From Tenacibaculum singaporense (GTDB taxonomy: Bacteria > Bacteroidota > Bacteroidia > Flavobacteriales > Flavobacteriaceae): a stretch of 64,000 bases of DNA. This document shows positions 62,715 through 64,000 of this stretch, one piece after another. Below the pieces are notes generated by a model. The model was given only the letters and a program-made list of their open reading frames with translations. It made no database searches and was not told the origin of the DNA. Every line of letters begins with the position of its first letter. The stretch's first letter is position 1. Made by a program: the position numbers and the translations under genes. The stretch spans positions 3,447,705 to 3,511,704 of the forward strand of contig NZ_CP032548.1 in NCBI RefSeq assembly GCF_003867015.1, given 5' to 3'.

Positions 62715-62922
62715 ACTCTACTTGTTGATTGTTTGGCTTTATAAAAAATTAGTAAGCCCTATCTGGTCGAAATTCTTTCGGTGCAGGTTTTATCCAACCT
62801 GCTCCGAATATTCAAAAAGAGCCGTCAAAAAGTACGGTCTTAAGACAGGCTTAAAAATGACTATTAATAGACTTTCAAGATGCAAGGTTGGTAATCACGA
62901 TAGTTGTATTGATTTGCCTTAA
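62707..62922 (+). CDS. yidD: YidD-like membrane protein insertion efficiency factor, divergent
   Basis: This 71-residue protein matches YidD by KKLVSPIW, CRFYPTCSEYS (C26, C32) and a following helix. The C-terminus is unusual: SRCKVGNHDSCIDLP in place of the family's glycine- and proline-rich end. YidD assists Sec/YidC insertion and normally sits near rnpA and yidC. Here it overlaps a zinc-ribbon gene in an accessory region, so it is likely an extra copy. Confidence 0.85.
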   Translation: MAKLYLLIVWLYKKLVSPIWSKFFRCRFYPTCSEYSKRAVKKYGLKTGLKMTINRLSRCKVGNHDSCIDLP

Positions 62923-62977
62923 ATGATTAAACGTTAGCATCAGTTTAAAATCAAATAAATATTATCTTTATTTTTAC

Positions 62978-62985
62978 TACATTTG
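62978..62985 (+). promoter_or_regulatory. Putative -7 promoter element for the AAA ATPase gene
   Basis: TACATTTG, exact TAnnTTTG, 18 bases before the start codon; no clear -33. Confidence 0.45.
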
Positions 62986-63003
62986 TACAGTTAATTTTCA
63001 ATT

Positions 63004-63999
63004 ATGAACCAAGCACTACTTACACGACTTTTCAAATCCATTGAAGGGGATAAAACTTCCGCTTTGATGAAAGTTGCTTATAGCATAATTGAAGATGAAA
63101 AGAGAAAAGGGCACGAAAAACTGGCAGAAAAACTTAATAATATTCTGAGAGAAAATTTAATTAAATATGACTCTGAGCCAGTTTTTAAAATAGCGAAAGA
63201 CAAAACATACAAAATGCCTGTCGATAGACGCTACAGGCTTCCATTAGCAACCCATATAGAGCATGATCAGTTAAGACATGAGATGGTTCTTAACGAAGAG
63301 GTTGAAAGCAAAATTATTCGTATAGAGAAAGAATATTTAGCACGTGAAAGATTAGCACATCACGGTTTAAAACCAAGAAAGAAAATTTTATTACATGGCT
63401 CTTCTGGTTGCGGAAAAAGTATGGCCGCAGAAAAAATTGCTTGGGATTTAGGATTACCTTTTTACAAAGTACGTTTTGACACTATAATTTCATCATATCT
63501 TGGTGAGTCAGCATCAAACTTACAATCTCTTTTTGAAAGTACTAAAAACTACCCTTGCGTGCTTTTATTAGATGAATTTGACATTATTGGAAAACAACGT
63601 GATTTAACTTCTAATGATGTTGGTGAAATACATCGAATTGTTAATGTTCTACTTGGATTACTTGAAGAATATGATGGAGAGGCTATACTTATTGCTACTA
63701 CTAATTTAGAGGGCAGTTTAGATAAAGCATTGTTTCGTAGATTTGATGATTTTATTGAACTTCCCAAGCCAACTGAAGAAGATATACTACAGTTGTTAAA
63801 AGTATCATTCTCTGCATTAAAACTTAATAAAGAAATCGACCTAAAGCAGTACGCTAAGAAAATGTTAGGACTGTCTTATGCTATTATTGTGAAAATTGCT
63901 AATGATGCTGCTAAAAAAACAATAATTAGTTCTAATAATATAATTTCTGCACAAGATTTGGATATGGCTTTAGAGGAAAACAAAGCCATAAACAAATAA
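63004..63999 (+). CDS. AAA+ ATPase, IetA-like (candidate anti-phage IetAS component)
   Basis: This 331-residue protein has a helical N-terminus (1-85) and one AAA+ module: Walker A GSSGCGKS (132-139), pore-loop-like SSYLGESASNLQ, Walker B VLLLDEFD (D190, E191), sensor 1 ATTN (N234) and Arg finger RRFDDF (R245/R246). Length and layout fit IetA, the ATPase that works with a subtilisin-like protease, IetS, in a phage-defence pair. Any partner gene would start just beyond the window edge, so the system assignment is an inference. It has its own -7 element. Confidence 0.72.
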   Translation: MNQALLTRLFKSIEGDKTSALMKVAYSIIEDEKRKGHEKLAEKLNNILRENLIKYDSEPVFKIAKDKTYKMPVDRRYRLPLATHIEHDQLRHEMVLNEEVESKIIRIEKEYLARERLAHHGLKPRKKILLHGSSGCGKSMAAEKIAWDLGLPFYKVRFDTIISSYLGESASNLQSLFESTKNYPCVLLLDEFDIIGKQRDLTSNDVGEIHRIVNVLLGLLEEYDGEAILIATTNLEGSLDKALFRRFDDFIELPKPTEEDILQLLKVSFSALKLNKEIDLKQYAKKMLGLSYAIIVKIANDAAKKTIISSNNIISAQDLDMALEENKAINK

Positions 64000-64000
64000 T

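Overview
The window comes from a low-GC member of the Bacteroidota, almost certainly Flavobacteriaceae. The evidence is gldB and gldC next to nadE, two PorP/SprF-type proteins, a giant surface protein with a type IX secretion C-terminal domain, a short primary sigma factor, promoters of the flavobacterial form TTTG-N19-TAnnTTTG, and A-rich leaders without Shine-Dalgarno sites. A Tenacibaculum-like genus is a guess.

Positions 1-34100 are core chromosome: a truncated histidine kinase with its response regulator; a deoxynucleoside kinase and a 2'-O-methyltransferase; a TamL-like outer membrane lipoprotein; fba, accD, rpsO and pnp; a folK-deoxynucleoside kinase fusion; gldC and gldB; nadE; dnaG; a leucine-rich repeat protein; clpX, clpP and tig; a small accessory stretch (methyltransferase, Crp-like regulator, quinone reductase, thioredoxin-like protein, and a lone phage-type repressor/Cro-like pair); then the envelope cluster pdxJ, CBS protein, nadK, barrel protein, uppS, bamA, two ompH genes and murI.

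Positions 34100-46100 are metabolic. An AraC-type regulator faces a four-enzyme hydroxyproline catabolic cluster (pyrroline-hydroxycarboxylate deaminase, ketoglutarate semialdehyde dehydrogenase, 4-hydroxyproline epimerase, FAD-dependent D-amino acid dehydrogenase). Convergent to it runs a tightly packed operon for a Na+/solute symporter, an M20 amidohydrolase and two PLP racemases. This operon starts 3 bases behind rpsU, which itself follows a GNAT gene and rpoD.

Positions 46100-58370 hold the GNAT-rpoD-rpsU genes, a candidate structured RNA with a complete promoter, a DsbD-like protein with a stand-alone copy of its N-terminal domain, an initiator tRNA, and a PorP/SprF protein paired with a 1959-residue repetitive type IX secretion substrate.

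From about 58371 to the right edge the content changes to accessory, probably integrated DNA. It begins with a remnant of a second initiator-tRNA 3' end plus terminator. It carries a truncated gene, a double winged-helix protein, a protein of unknown function overlapping a terminase-small-subunit-like protein, a serine recombinase, a long nested inverted-repeat structure, a membrane protein/zinc ribbon/YidD trio, and an AAA+ ATPase resembling IetA of the IetAS anti-phage system, whose expected protease partner would lie just outside the window.
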